64,000 bases of DNA. It comes from Cerasibacillus quisquiliarum. Lineage in GTDB: Bacteria > Bacillota > Bacilli > Bacillales > Amphibacillaceae. Under the pieces are notes generated by a model. The model made no database searches. It saw only the letters and a program-made list of their open reading frames with translations, and was not told the origin of the DNA. The stretch spans positions 124,001 to 188,000 of the forward strand of contig NZ_JACHHA010000002.1 of NCBI RefSeq assembly GCF_014202495.1. Reading direction: 5' to 3'. The translations under genes were made by a program, and so were the position numbers. Below are positions 25,491-34,943 of this stretch, piece after piece (the stretch's first letter is position 1; each line of letters begins with the position of its first letter).

Positions 25491-25778
25491 AGTGAATGGG
25501 TTAATGAATAAACTGAGTATAATGGATACAGCACCTGCAATAATAGCTATATTACCTAATACTTCAGCATTCCTCGTTCTCGCAAAAATACCAACAATAA
25601 TACCGGATGCTCCCATTAAGATGGGTAACCAGAAAAAGGAAATAGCGGATAACACAACTGCGATCCATCCTAAAGTGGCATTAGCATTTGTATCATCACC
25701 ATTACTGTCAATGTCTCCAGAAATCTCAGCACCAGTTTCCTCTCTATAATCATCAAGGTTGTTTCGTTTTCGATCCAA
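25488..25778 (-). CDS. yqfX: DUF4190-like membrane protein (YqfX-like)
   Basis: A 96-residue protein with an acidic N-terminal tail (about 30 residues) and two membrane helices (TLGWIAVVLSAISFFWLPIL and GNIAIIAGAVSIILSLFI) joined by GASGIIVGIFARTRN, typical of DUF4190/YqfX proteins. Function unknown. The start is TTG at 25778, 8 nt behind GGGAGG; no ATG is available. Confidence 0.75.
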   Translation of the reverse strand: MDRKRNNLDDYREETGAEISGDIDSNGDDTNANATLGWIAVVLSAISFFWLPILMGASGIIVGIFARTRNAEVLGNIAIIAGAVSIILSLFINPFT

Positions 25779-25919
25779 AGCGATAACCTCCCTTTTTAAG
25801 AAAATGCGATACGTTTATAGTTTGTGGTAAAAGCTTAAATATACAATCGTTATTTTTTGGTAAACATTATTTATCAATTAACATATAATGAAGTGTCTTA
25901 TGGTAAAGGAGAATTTTAA

Positions 25920-26201
25920 ATGAGTGAGTTTTTAATGGAGTTAATTAAGCGCAGAATAAAATTAATTACAACGGAAGAAATATTATCTTACAGTAAACAA
26001 TATGGCTTTTCAATTTCACGACCTGAAGCAGTAGCCATTATGAATTATTTAAAAACAACGCCTATTGAAGCATTACAAAGTAAGAAAAGTCTAATTTCTA
26101 ATTTGGAGAAGCTAACAACGGTAGCAACAGCGAAAAAGGCTGAGAAACTACTCAATCAATTGATTAAAACTTATGGGCTAGATTATTTGTTTAAGGATTA
26201 G
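25920..26201 (+). CDS. yqfT: DUF2624 family protein (YqfT)
   Basis: A 93-residue mostly helical basic protein (ELIKRRIKLITTEEILSYSKQYGFSISRPEAVAIMNYLK...) fitting YqfT of B. subtilis, which sits beside nfo. Function unknown. The ATG follows AAAGGAGAA; a TATAAT (25884-25889) lies upstream but without a convincing -35. Confidence 0.8.
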   Translation: MSEFLMELIKRRIKLITTEEILSYSKQYGFSISRPEAVAIMNYLKTTPIEALQSKKSLISNLEKLTTVATAKKAEKLLNQLIKTYGLDYLFKD

Positions 26202-26254
26202 TATACTCATACACCATTCAAAAGAACTTCGATAATTTAGCCTTAAAGCGAAAA

Positions 26255-26295
26255 GTGAGCGAGACTCCCTGTGTCAATGCACACGGGGGTCTCAC
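26255..26295. other. Strong GC-rich hairpin in the yqfT-nfo gap
   Basis: GTGAG-GAGACTCCC-TGTGT and GCACA-GGGGGTCTC-AC pair over about 17 bp around CAAT. There is no U-run after it, so it is not a standard terminator; it is more GC-rich than its surroundings and may be part of a dispersed repeat. Confidence 0.6.
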
Positions 26296-26402
26296 CAGAC
26301 TTTCCCAATCACAAAATCCTTATCATCGACAACGACATACTTGCCGCTGTCATCAAGGGAATTTCTGCTAAACATTCGTGTTAAGTATGTTTCAATTGCT
26401 TC
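26292..26402 (-). pseudogene. Possible remnant of an unidentified coding sequence
   Basis: On the minus strand a frame directly after a TAA reads EAIETYLTRMFSRNSL and continues to KDFVIGKVW followed by TGA (36 codons). Composition looks protein-like and is richer in GC than the neighbouring intergenic DNA, but there is no ribosome binding site before the internal ATG. It may be the tail of a lost gene. I do not recognise the family. Confidence 0.35.
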
Positions 26403-26411
26403 TTAATCTCT

Positions 26412-27302
26412 TTAGCCTTTGATTTTTTCTAGTAAATGTTTATCAAATTCACCTGATTTAATCATGTTAATTTCATGTTTATATGGTGGCTTTTTACTCT
26501 TTTTATCTTCACCAACATACGGCGTTTCTAAAATTTTAGGTATGTCGCGTAACTGTGGATGCATAATGACATCATAAAGTGGTTTAAATCCAATATGACC
26601 AAAACCAATATTTTCATGTCTATCTTTACGCGCACCACGCTCATTTTTACTATCATTAACATGGACAACCTTTATACGATCAATACCAATTATTTTATCA
26701 AATTCATTCAATATCCCATCAAAGTCGTTCACAACATCATAGCCAGCATCATGAATATGACACGTATCTAAGCAAACAGATAAATGCTCATTATGGGTGA
26801 CTCCACCAATTATTTTAGCAAGTTCTTCAAATGAACGGCCTATCTCAGTGCCTTTTCCCGCCATTGTTTCTAAAGCGATTTGTACGTCTTCTTTTGCTTG
26901 GAGAACTTCATTTAAACCTTCAATTATCTTCTCGATACCTTTATCTGCACCTGCTCCGACATGTGCACCAGGGTGTAAAACAATTTGCTTAGCTTTTAAT
27001 GCTTTCGTTCGATCGATTTCACTTCGCAGGAAATTAACGCCTAATTCAAAAGTCTGTGTTTTTTTCGTATTAGCTATATTAATTATATATGGAGCATGAA
27101 CAATGATTTCATCAATACCATGTTCAGCCATATGAGCTAAACCAGATTCAATATTTAATTCTTCTATCGGTTTTCTTCTCGTATTTTGTGGAGCACCTGT
27201 GTAAATCATAAATGTGTTTGCGCCATAAGAAACGGCTTCTTCACTCGATCCTAATAACATTTTCTTCCCACTCATAGATACATGTGATCCAAGTTTTATC
27301 AT
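26412..27302 (-). CDS. nfo: Endonuclease IV (AP endonuclease)
   Basis: Nfo cleaves DNA 5' to abasic sites in base excision repair and in bacilli also protects spores. The 296-residue TIM-barrel protein shows the three-zinc signatures: [60 protein letters not shown] and ILETPY. Length matches B. subtilis YqfS (297). It lies 19 nt after cshB on the same strand. Confidence 0.96.
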   Translation of the reverse strand: MIKLGSHVSMSGKKMLLGSSEEAVSYGANTFMIYTGAPQNTRRKPIEELNIESGLAHMAEHGIDEIIVHAPYIINIANTKKTQTFELGVNFLRSEIDRTKALKAKQIVLHPGAHVGAGADKGIEKIIEGLNEVLQAKEDVQIALETMAGKGTEIGRSFEELAKIIGGVTHNEHLSVCLDTCHIHDAGYDVVNDFDGILNEFDKIIGIDRIKVVHVNDSKNERGARKDRHENIGFGHIGFKPLYDVIMHPQLRDIPKILETPYVGEDKKSKKPPYKHEINMIKSGEFDKHLLEKIKG

Positions 27303-27321
27303 CCGATTCCACCTCTTCTAC

Positions 27322-28647
27322 CTATCTTCTATGATTTCTTTTTCTGTTTTTACTCTGTAACTTCTTCTTTATTTGCTCTTGTTGTTTTTTCATCTTTTTA
27401 CGGTATCCTGGTTTCACTTTTTTAGGTTTCTTTACATATGACCAAGCTTCTTGATCAACCGATTGACTTTTCTTTCTACGTCGACGTTTACGTCTATCCC
27501 AATGTTTCGCTTCAACGAATGTTTTATTTCGTACATCGACATAGCGGAAAGTCAATCCTTTCCTTTCTAATTTTTCTAAAAGTGAGTAATCAGAATCATC
27601 ATAAATACTAATCGCTGTTCCTTCCATATTAATTCGCGCTGTTCGACCAACTCGATGAATATAAAAATGCTCTTCTTTCGGCAACTGAGCATTAATGACA
27701 TGGCTTATTCCTTCAATATCAATACCCCGTGAAATTAAATCTGTTGCGACTATATATTGATAACGGAGATTTTGAATATCATTAACGATCCTTTTTCTTA
27801 CTCGTGGTTGCAAACCACCATGTAAAATGCCGACATTTAATCCTCTTTGGATTAACTCCTGACCAAGTAAATCAGCTTCTTCTTTCCCATTTGTAAATAT
27901 AATCGCTAAATAAGGTTGAATAACTTTTGAAATCTCAAAAATAATTTCAGCTTCATTCCGATGTCGCTTAGCAATTAATAAATGCTCCATCGTTTCGGGT
28001 GATAATTGCTTTGCAACTTTTATATGAGAAGGATTTTTTAAATACTTTTTAAAAAAATGACTCAACTTATCAGGAATTGTTGCAGAAAATACAAGTACTT
28101 GAATATCCTCTCGACAGCGAACTAGGAGTCGATCGACATCTTTGATAAAGCCAAGGTCAAACATCAAATCGGCTTCATCAATTACAAATGATTTAGCCTG
28201 ATAGATTGAAAGAACCCCTTCATTAATGAAGTCAAGAATGCGACTCGGTGTCCCCACAATGATGTGTGGTGGTCTTTTTAACTTTTCCTTTAATCTTTCT
28301 TTGTCCGTTCCACCAACGAGTAAGCGAATAAACCATTGATGTTCTTTATTCATTAAGGCAATCATATGACGGATTTCATCATAGATTTGTCTTGCTAACT
28401 CTCTTGTCGGAGCTGTAATAACAAACTGTACTGTTTGATTGTCTTCATCAATCATTTGCATTATTGGAAGTAAATATGCATGTGTTTTTCCTGAACCTGT
28501 CTGTGATTGCCCGATGACATCTTTACCTTGTAAAATAGCTGGTATTGCTTTTTCCTGAATTTCAGTAGGTTGCTTAAAATTTAGAGAATGAATGACTTCC
28601 AGCATATGTGATTTAAGTGCTAAGTTTTTAAAACGATTTTTTTCCAT
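27322..28647 (-). CDS. cshB: DEAD-box RNA helicase CshB
   Basis: The 441-residue protein contains the Q-motif (FKQPTEIQEKAIP), motif I SQTGSGKTH, motif Ia PTRELA, motif II DEAD, motif III SAT, and motif VI HRVGRTAR. A basic tail (about 380-441, with RRKRRRRKKS) would bind RNA. It corresponds to CshB (YqfR), which acts in RNA turnover and ribosome assembly in the cold. It precedes nfo on the minus strand. Confidence 0.94.
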   Translation of the reverse strand: MEKNRFKNLALKSHMLEVIHSLNFKQPTEIQEKAIPAILQGKDVIGQSQTGSGKTHAYLLPIMQMIDEDNQTVQFVITAPTRELARQIYDEIRHMIALMNKEHQWFIRLLVGGTDKERLKEKLKRPPHIIVGTPSRILDFINEGVLSIYQAKSFVIDEADLMFDLGFIKDVDRLLVRCREDIQVLVFSATIPDKLSHFFKKYLKNPSHIKVAKQLSPETMEHLLIAKRHRNEAEIIFEISKVIQPYLAIIFTNGKEEADLLGQELIQRGLNVGILHGGLQPRVRKRIVNDIQNLRYQYIVATDLISRGIDIEGISHVINAQLPKEEHFYIHRVGRTARINMEGTAISIYDDSDYSLLEKLERKGLTFRYVDVRNKTFVEAKHWDRRKRRRRKKSQSVDQEAWSYVKKPKKVKPGYRKKMKKQQEQIKKKLQSKNRKRNHRR

Positions 28648-28679
28648 TGTTAAAACTCCTTTACATCGAGCAATACAAA

Positions 28680-29795
28680 CTAAATAAATTGAAATGGTTC
28701 CGTATTAATTTTTGAAGCAATCACTTCTATAGATTCTTCACGAAGTATATTTACTAGATATGTCTTCGTAGCTTCAATCATTATCTTTTCAATATGATGC
28801 CCTGGATCAATAATTGATAAACCCATTTCTTGTGCAGTTTGAGCGGCATGGAATGTAATATCTCCTGTCACTAATACATCCACTTTCGCTTTATATGCAT
28901 CTCCTATATATTTCTCACCACTACCGCCAATAATGGCTACTTTTTTAACATTTTTAGTTAAATCTCCTACTACTCTTACTGCTGGAACATCAAATGCCTG
29001 TTTAACCTTGTGACAAAGCCACTTCAAACTTTTAGCTCTCTCTAATTGACCTATCCGTCCTAAGCCATAGGGCATCCCTTTATTTTTTAAAGGATATACA
29101 TCATAAGCTACTTCCTCATATGGATGAGCATGAACCATCGCGTTTACAGCATGTTCCAATTTAGAATGTTCGACAATCGTTTCGATCTTCATCTCAGCAA
29201 CAGATGTTAAGTCATTTACTTCTCCAATAAATGGATTGGTTCCTTCTAATGGTTTAAATGTCCCTTGACCAGCTGTTTGAAATGTACAATGGCTATAATT
29301 ACCAATATGTCCAGCACCACTTATACTTAAAGCATCCATTACTTCATGAACATGAGACTTTGGAACAAATACTGCAATCTTATACAATGGTTCTCTATAT
29401 GTTTGAATAAGTGGTCGTCGTTTCTTTATATTTAATGCATCTCCTAATAAATCATTAACCCCACCTTGAGCGATATCCAAATTTGTATGACTGGCATATA
29501 CTGTTATGTCATGTTGTAATAATTTTTGTATGATTCGTCCTTGTGGTAGGTCAAGGTCCAATTGTTTAATTGGTTTAAATAAGAGTGGATGATGGGCAAT
29601 GATTAAATCTACATTGTTATTAATTGCTTCGTCAACAACTGCTTCTGTCACGTCAAGAGTGACCAATATCGTCTCAACTGTTTTTTTATACGAGCCTACT
29701 TGCATTCCGACAGGATCCCACTCATAAGCAAGAGTCTTAGGTGCCCATTTTTCCATAAGTTTAAACACATCTAAGGTCGTTCTCTTTTCACACAT
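28680..29795 (-). CDS. yqfO: Nif3-like dinuclear metal-centre protein (YqfO)
   Basis: A 371-residue NIF3 family protein. The two NIF3 lobes (N-terminal with NNVDLIIAHHPLLFKPIKQLD and ASHTNLDIAQGG, C-terminal with DVLVTGDITFHAAQTAQEMGLSIIDPGHH) supply the metal-binding His/Asp/Glu; the middle (about 130-235) is the inserted CutA-like/PII-like domain usual in Bacilli. It overlaps trmK by 8 nt, the standard pair. Often annotated as GTP cyclohydrolase I type 2, an activity that is not well supported for the family. Confidence 0.9.
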   Translation of the reverse strand: MCEKRTTLDVFKLMEKWAPKTLAYEWDPVGMQVGSYKKTVETILVTLDVTEAVVDEAINNNVDLIIAHHPLLFKPIKQLDLDLPQGRIIQKLLQHDITVYASHTNLDIAQGGVNDLLGDALNIKKRRPLIQTYREPLYKIAVFVPKSHVHEVMDALSISGAGHIGNYSHCTFQTAGQGTFKPLEGTNPFIGEVNDLTSVAEMKIETIVEHSKLEHAVNAMVHAHPYEEVAYDVYPLKNKGMPYGLGRIGQLERAKSLKWLCHKVKQAFDVPAVRVVGDLTKNVKKVAIIGGSGEKYIGDAYKAKVDVLVTGDITFHAAQTAQEMGLSIIDPGHHIEKIMIEATKTYLVNILREESIEVIASKINTEPFQFI

Positions 29796-30501
29796 CGTCT
29801 AAAACCTCCTCAATCCAGCTTAATTCAAGTTCGAATCGAGCTATTTTTTCATTATTTCTCTTTTTGGCACGTTTCATTTGGTTTAATATGCGCGTGCGGA
29901 CTTGTCGCTCTAATTGCCATTTTTCAATAAATAAAGGTCCGTTTTCTTTTTTAAGCTGCTTACCTAATAATAATTCTTTATCTGTCCATTTTTCTACCTT
30001 TTTATTTTTCAAAAGGTCCGCAATGATTATTTCATAAATATGTCCGTTTTCTTTAATTAATTGCTCATCTGTAATCGTATAGCCTAAATGAAGAAGTGCA
30101 ACTCGTGCATCTCTCTCATCAATGTTGGGTTGTAAAATAATTCGTTTAATCTCCGTTTGTTTCAAGCGCCCTTTTTCTAAAATTTGTTTTATTAATGTTC
30201 CACCCATTCCAGCAATGACAAGTTCAAATGGAGTGTCATTTTCACCAATGATATCTAAGCCGTCACCAAGACGAACGTCTATTCGTTCGGATAATCCATA
30301 TTTACTAACGGTTTGTTTAGAAGTTTGATATGGTCCTTCATTGACCTCACCTGCTATTGCTCTGGCTTCTAAATCATTTAAACAGACATAGCACGGTAAG
30401 TAGGCATGATCTGAACCAATATCTAAAAAATAACTCCCTTTTGATAAAAATGACGCAATCGTTTTTAGTCGTTTTGAAATTGGTACATGTTTTTCTATCA
30501 T
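29788..30501 (-). CDS. trmK: tRNA (adenine(22)-N1)-methyltransferase
   Basis: TrmK (YqfN) methylates A22 in the D-loop of tRNAs. The 237-residue protein shows a Rossmann SAM site (FLDIGSDHAYLP, near residue 25), AGEVNEGPYQTSK, the LGDGLDII segment and a coiled-coil C-terminal domain. The ATG at 30501 is 8 nt behind GAGG; the in-frame ATG at 30507 is too close. Confidence 0.92.
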   Translation of the reverse strand: MIEKHVPISKRLKTIASFLSKGSYFLDIGSDHAYLPCYVCLNDLEARAIAGEVNEGPYQTSKQTVSKYGLSERIDVRLGDGLDIIGENDTPFELVIAGMGGTLIKQILEKGRLKQTEIKRIILQPNIDERDARVALLHLGYTITDEQLIKENGHIYEIIIADLLKNKKVEKWTDKELLLGKQLKKENGPLFIEKWQLERQVRTRILNQMKRAKKRNNEKIARFELELSWIEEVLDDV

Positions 30502-30528
30502 ATACATATCCTCATTTTCAACCGGTAA

Positions 30529-30566
30529 AAGAAAAGCTTTCTGGCTTGCAGAAAGCTTTTCTTTTA
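30529..30566 (-). terminator. Terminator after cccA
   Basis: AGAAAAGCTTTCTG and CAGAAAGCTTTTCT form a long stem with a short loop; T-rich on the minus strand after the stem. Confidence 0.82.
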
Positions 30567-30575
30567 ATTATTGAA

Positions 30576-30938
30576 TTATTTCTTTTCACTTAACCATTCA
30601 GCAATTGTGTCTGCTTCTTCAACACTAACTTGAACGGGCGGCATGCTGCCTCGACCTTTTTGGATAATTTCAGATATTTCTTCAGTAGACATCTTACTTC
30701 CAACATCTGTTAGTCCTGGACCCATACCACCGCCTAAATCAGCACCATGGCAAGACAAGCAATTTGCTTCGTATAGTGCTTCTGGATCATCACTAGCCAC
30801 TTCTTCTGCTTTTCCTTCTCCATTTTGATCTGCCTGAATGGCTTCACGCTGACTTACTCCCATTCCAGAAACAATGACTATAGCTATAATCCCTATGATT
30901 GCAATGATTCCATAAGGGATTAGTGGGTTTCTTTTCAT
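30576..30938 (-). CDS. cccA: Membrane-anchored cytochrome c550
   Basis: A 120-residue protein, the same length as B. subtilis CccA. Residues 7-29 form the membrane anchor (PYGIIAIIGIIAIVIV) and the C-terminal domain carries the haem attachment CLSCH with a distal methionine in GSMPP. It carries electrons outside the membrane. The ATG at 30938 follows AAGGAGGAAAAAG; the frame continues upstream to 30983 without support. Confidence 0.94.
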   Translation of the reverse strand: MKRNPLIPYGIIAIIGIIAIVIVSGMGVSQREAIQADQNGEGKAEEVASDDPEALYEANCLSCHGADLGGGMGPGLTDVGSKMSTEEISEIIQKGRGSMPPVQVSVEEADTIAEWLSEKK

Positions 30939-31019
30939 AGTCTTTTTCCTCCTTATGAATCCTGTATTTATAATATGTAGCATGAGCTATATACTATCTT
31001 ACTCGAAATTCGCTTCAGT

Positions 31020-31580
31020 TTAAAGTACAACGTATGAAATTTTATAAACAAAATAAAAACAAACCATACATAAGCCGATCATACCACAGTATTTCACGTA
31101 TTTTATATTTACTTTTCTTCCAATAACAAACCACATAAAAAAGTTTAGAAAAATAATAACGCCTGATACCCAATGCTTTTCTATAATAAGACGCACTAAG
31201 TATTCCGTTGAAATTAATATAAGAAACAGCATCGCCAACAGTGGAATATATACGTAATTCATATGTCGTTTTTTTAAATCATAAAGCACCCAAAGTGAAT
31301 AGGACATAAAGAGACTTAATATTCCGATTTGCATTAACATGTGAAGTTCGGTAAAATAAATAACAAGAAATGAAAACGGTATCATAAGTAAGATGAGAGA
31401 AAGTTGGATCAGGAGGAGAGCACGTCCACCTGACCACCATGAGTTTCTTTCATCTTTCTCTATCGGTTCTCCTTTTGAGTAGAGATTAATAAGATAGTCA
31501 CAATATGACTCTGGAAGGATTTTGTGTTCTTTCCAAAAGTTTATTTCATCTATAATCATTTTCGAGCGCTTATCTAACAT
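31020..31580 (-). CDS. Hypothetical polytopic membrane protein downstream of sigA
   Basis: I do not recognise this 186-residue protein. The first ~48 residues are cytoplasmic (INFWKEHKILPESYCDYLINLYSKGE), followed by about five membrane segments. The N-terminal helix-turn region resembles that of DUF2157-type membrane proteins, but the match is not certain. It lies 39 nt after sigA and may be read with the dnaG-sigA operon. Confidence 0.68.
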   Translation of the reverse strand: MLDKRSKMIIDEINFWKEHKILPESYCDYLINLYSKGEPIEKDERNSWWSGGRALLLIQLSLILLMIPFSFLVIYFTELHMLMQIGILSLFMSYSLWVLYDLKKRHMNYVYIPLLAMLFLILISTEYLVRLIIEKHWVSGVIIFLNFFMWFVIGRKVNIKYVKYCGMIGLCMVCFYFVYKISYVVL

Positions 31581-31619
31581 CTCTCACACCTCGTAAAAGA
31601 AGCAAATCCACTAATTGTA

Positions 31620-32738
31620 TTAATCCAGAAAGTCTTTTAATCGCTTACTGCGACTAGGGTGTCGTAATTTACGAAGTGCCTTAGCTTCAATTTGCCTAAT
31701 TCTTTCACGCGTAACACCGAAAACTTTTCCAACTTCTTCAAGTGTTCGAGTACGTCCGTCATCTAGTCCAAAGCGAAGGCGTAAGACATTTTCTTCTCGA
31801 TCTGTTAATGTATCTAATACATCTTCAAGTTGTTCTTTTAATAATTCATAAGCTGCATGTTCCGATGGTGAAACCGCTTCTTGATCCTCTATAAAATCTC
31901 CTAAATGCGAATCATCTTCTTCACCTATTGGTGTTTCTAATGAGACAGGCTCCTGTGCAATTTTTAAGATTTCACGCACTCTTTCTGGAGTTAAATCCAT
32001 TTCTTCACCAATTTCTTCCGGCGTCGGCTCACGGCCTAAGTCTTGTAATAATTGACGTTGCACTCGAATAAGTTTATTAATCGTCTCAACCATATGAACA
32101 GGGATTCGAATAGTCCGTGCTTGGTCAGCAATGGCACGCGTAATTGCTTGGCGAATCCACCATGTTGCATACGTACTAAATTTAAATCCTTTCGTATGGT
32201 CAAATTTTTCAACCGCTTTTATAAGGCCCATATTTCCCTCCTGAATTAAATCGAGAAACAACATCCCACGGCCTACATAACGTTTAGCTATACTAACAAC
32301 TAGACGTAGGTTAGCTTCAGCCAGGCGACGTTTAGCTTCTTCGTCCCCTTGCTTTATCCGAGTTGCCAGTTCCACCTCTTCTTCTGCAGTTAATAAGTCA
32401 ACACGCCCTATTTCTTTTAAATACATACGTACTGGATCATTAATTTTAATCCCTAGTGGTACGCCCAAGTCTGGGGATTTACTCTCCTTTTGCTTCGATA
32501 ATTGTTCAGCATCATCGGCATCTGAATCATCGGTGATTTCGATACCTTTTTCTTCTAAATACTCATAGAACTCATCAATTTGTTCAGAATCAAGTTCATA
32601 ATGTGCTAATTTATTAGCAATTTCTTCATATTCTAAGGTGCCCTGTTTTTTTCCTATTTCTACAAGATGCTCCTTGGCTTGATCTAAAGTCATTTCCGGG
32701 TCAAATTCATGCACTTCATTTGTTGTATTATCAGCCAT
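31620..32738 (-). CDS. sigA: Housekeeping RNA polymerase sigma factor SigA
   Basis: The 372-residue protein has an acidic region 1.1 at the start, the region 1.2/2 block ([47 protein letters not shown]), region 3, and the region 4 helix-turn-helix ([30 protein letters not shown]). Length is near that of B. subtilis SigA (371). It follows dnaG by 12 nt with a ribosome binding site AAGGAGGGGG. Confidence 0.97.
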   Translation of the reverse strand: MADNTTNEVHEFDPEMTLDQAKEHLVEIGKKQGTLEYEEIANKLAHYELDSEQIDEFYEYLEEKGIEITDDSDADDAEQLSKQKESKSPDLGVPLGIKINDPVRMYLKEIGRVDLLTAEEEVELATRIKQGDEEAKRRLAEANLRLVVSIAKRYVGRGMLFLDLIQEGNMGLIKAVEKFDHTKGFKFSTYATWWIRQAITRAIADQARTIRIPVHMVETINKLIRVQRQLLQDLGREPTPEEIGEEMDLTPERVREILKIAQEPVSLETPIGEEDDSHLGDFIEDQEAVSPSEHAAYELLKEQLEDVLDTLTDREENVLRLRFGLDDGRTRTLEEVGKVFGVTRERIRQIEAKALRKLRHPSRSKRLKDFLD

Positions 32739-32750
32739 GAGTCCCCCTCC

Positions 32751-34583
32751 TTAAAATTCATTTCCATCGGTATTTTTACTTTTTTGTTGTTCTAAAATTT
32801 TTAATCCTATTTTTGCAGCAGTAATTGGATCATTTTGCTGTTCAGCCATTTTTTGTTCTCTTTTTAACTGATTTATATAAGAAACATCCTCATACTCTTC
32901 TCGAATAATTCGGATATAATCATTTATTTCATCATCACTTACTTCATAAACGGGTGATGTCATCGTTATTTCTGCTACTAAATGTTTTAATTTTTCATCC
33001 TTTAACTTCTCAATAAATAAGCTGATGTCTGGTGGGTTCCCCTCTTCATAATATGCGTATAAATGTGTCACAATAATCTTATGTTGATCAATATTAAACG
33101 AAGCACCTAATTCCTCTTTTACTTTATCAGTTATCGTCCGATCTTGTAGCATATATACAATAAGCTGTCTTTCCGCTTTATGAAATGCTGGTAATAACTG
33201 ATTTTTCGCGTAAAAATGTTTCGTATTTTTATTAGTATAATTATCTTTCTTTCTGTTATCTTGCTGCCTTTTATTTGGTTTTAAAAAGGCTTTTATCTCT
33301 TGATTGAGTGATTCTAAAGTAAAATTAAATTCACTTGCCAATATTTTTAAGTAATACTCACGTTCGATTGAACTGTTAATGTTAGCAAGCTCCTTAAGTA
33401 CTGTTTGGATATAACGTAATTGATCGCTTTTAGATTGGAGTTTAAAATCTTTCTTTAAATAACGCATATAGAATGACATAAATGTTTCACTTGGTTGAAG
33501 TACTTTATTAATAAAATTATCTCCACCATATGTTTGAATATACGTATCAGGATCGACGCCATTTTTTAATACAGCAATTTTCACATGACAATCCACTTGT
33601 TCAAGTAGGCGTGCTGCCCGATATGTTGCTTCAATTCCTGCCTCGTCAGAGTCATAACAAATGGTTACAGTATCAACATAACGCCTTAATAAACGTGCTT
33701 GAGATTCTGTTAATGATGTCCCCATTGTTGCTACAACATTCTTAATACCAGCTTGGTAAGCTGTAATAACATCCATATAACCTTCAAACAATATCGCTTC
33801 ATTTTCTTTTCGGATATACTTCTTAGCTAAATCAAAATTATATAGAATTTTACTTTTTTGAAACAAGCTACTCTCGGAACTATTCAAATACTTTGGTTCT
33901 TGTTTATCAATAGATCTCGCACCGAACCCTACAGTTATACCAAGATGATTTCGAATTGGGAAAATAACTCGTCCAAAAAAACGATCAATGATTTCTCCGT
34001 CCGATTGATTGACTAGAATCCCAGCTTTTTGTAGTAGTTGAAGATGGAACCCTTTTTTCTTAAGAAAAGAGGCTGTGAAGGTTTTTTCATTTGGTGCATA
34101 ACCAAGTTTAAATAAATCGACAGTTTCATTTGTTAAACCACGTTTTGCAATATACTCTTTACCTTCTTGTCCATCTTTAGAAAATCTTAATAAGTAATGG
34201 TAAAGTTTTTCTAACCATTTGTATGCAGATAATATTTGCTCATTACTACTTGATGTCGTATGCGTCTTAGTTGATTGCCTAATAGATTGTGGCAATTCAA
34301 TCCCACGACGGTCAGCTAAGTATGTTATTGCTTCAATAAAAGTAAATCCTTCTAATTCCATTAGAAACGTAATGACATTGCCACCTTTACCACAACCAAA
34401 ACAATGAAAAATTTGTTTGTCTTTTGTTACAGAGAAAGATGGCGTTTTTTCATCGTGAAAAGGACATAGTCCGAAATAATTTCGGCCTTGTTTTTTTAGC
34501 TGAACATAATCACTTATCACATCAACGATATCATTTGCATTTCTAATATCTTCGATGACGTCTTCGGGAACAAAATTTGACAA
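32751..34583 (-). CDS. dnaG: DNA primase (TTG start)
   Basis: DnaG makes RNA primers at the replication fork. The 610-residue protein has the CHC2 zinc finger (CPFHDEKTPSF and CFGCGKGG), the catalytic TOPRIM domain (ILFEGYMDVITAYQAG, CYDSDEAG) and the C-terminal DnaB-binding helical domain. The frame is open to an ATG at 34595, but the TTG at 34583 gives MSNFVPEDVIEDI, which aligns residue for residue with the B. subtilis start and has GGTGG in front. It heads the dnaG-sigA pair. Confidence 0.93.
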   Translation of the reverse strand: MSNFVPEDVIEDIRNANDIVDVISDYVQLKKQGRNYFGLCPFHDEKTPSFSVTKDKQIFHCFGCGKGGNVITFLMELEGFTFIEAITYLADRRGIELPQSIRQSTKTHTTSSSNEQILSAYKWLEKLYHYLLRFSKDGQEGKEYIAKRGLTNETVDLFKLGYAPNEKTFTASFLKKKGFHLQLLQKAGILVNQSDGEIIDRFFGRVIFPIRNHLGITVGFGARSIDKQEPKYLNSSESSLFQKSKILYNFDLAKKYIRKENEAILFEGYMDVITAYQAGIKNVVATMGTSLTESQARLLRRYVDTVTICYDSDEAGIEATYRAARLLEQVDCHVKIAVLKNGVDPDTYIQTYGGDNFINKVLQPSETFMSFYMRYLKKDFKLQSKSDQLRYIQTVLKELANINSSIEREYYLKILASEFNFTLESLNQEIKAFLKPNKRQQDNRKKDNYTNKNTKHFYAKNQLLPAFHKAERQLIVYMLQDRTITDKVKEELGASFNIDQHKIIVTHLYAYYEEGNPPDISLFIEKLKDEKLKHLVAEITMTSPVYEVSDDEINDYIRIIREEYEDVSYINQLKREQKMAEQQNDPITAAKIGLKILEQQKSKNTDGNEF

Positions 34584-34595
34584 ATCAACCACCAT

Positions 34596-34943
34596 TCTTC
34601 GATTTTATTCACGCCACATTCTATGAATCTGCAAAAATCGACATTTTTCTTACTAGACTCGAAAAAAATCCCTTCTAAACAACCATGTTTATCATAGAAG
34701 GTCTTTTTTTATCTCATATTTAGCGTATCTCATACATGTCATAGATACTATATTATATTTATTCGACATCTTAATGCAGAATCCTTCTTTCTGACCAATG
34801 TTTAATTTTTCCGAATATAAAACAATAGATATTTCGCTTAATTTCGCTGAAGCTGAATCAGCTTTCACGGACATACATTGTAGTACATTTTACATTAAAA
34901 TGCTAATCATATGATTCTATTTTACTAGAGTTTAAGATTTTAT
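34596..34943. other. Gap between ppsR and dnaG
   Basis: This 348-nt stretch lacks a convincing gene. It holds the terminator described separately, an imperfect palindrome AAGCTGAATCAGCTT (34852-34866), and a weak minus-strand promoter (TTAGCA, 18 bp, TACAAT). A 60-codon minus-strand frame (34692-34874) has no ribosome binding site. B. subtilis carries yqxD here; it is missing. Confidence 0.6.
34671..34709. terminator. Bidirectional terminator upstream of dnaG
   Basis: CCTTCTA (34671-34677) and TAGAAGG (34695-34701) with T-runs on both strands (TTTTTTT after the stem in each direction). It ends transcripts from ppsR before dnaG, so dnaG needs a promoter in 34596-34668. Confidence 0.75.

Noticed and set aside
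34692-34874. 60-codon minus-strand frame between ppsR and dnaG
   Set aside because: No ribosome binding site before the ATG, no family resemblance, and it runs into the terminator stem.
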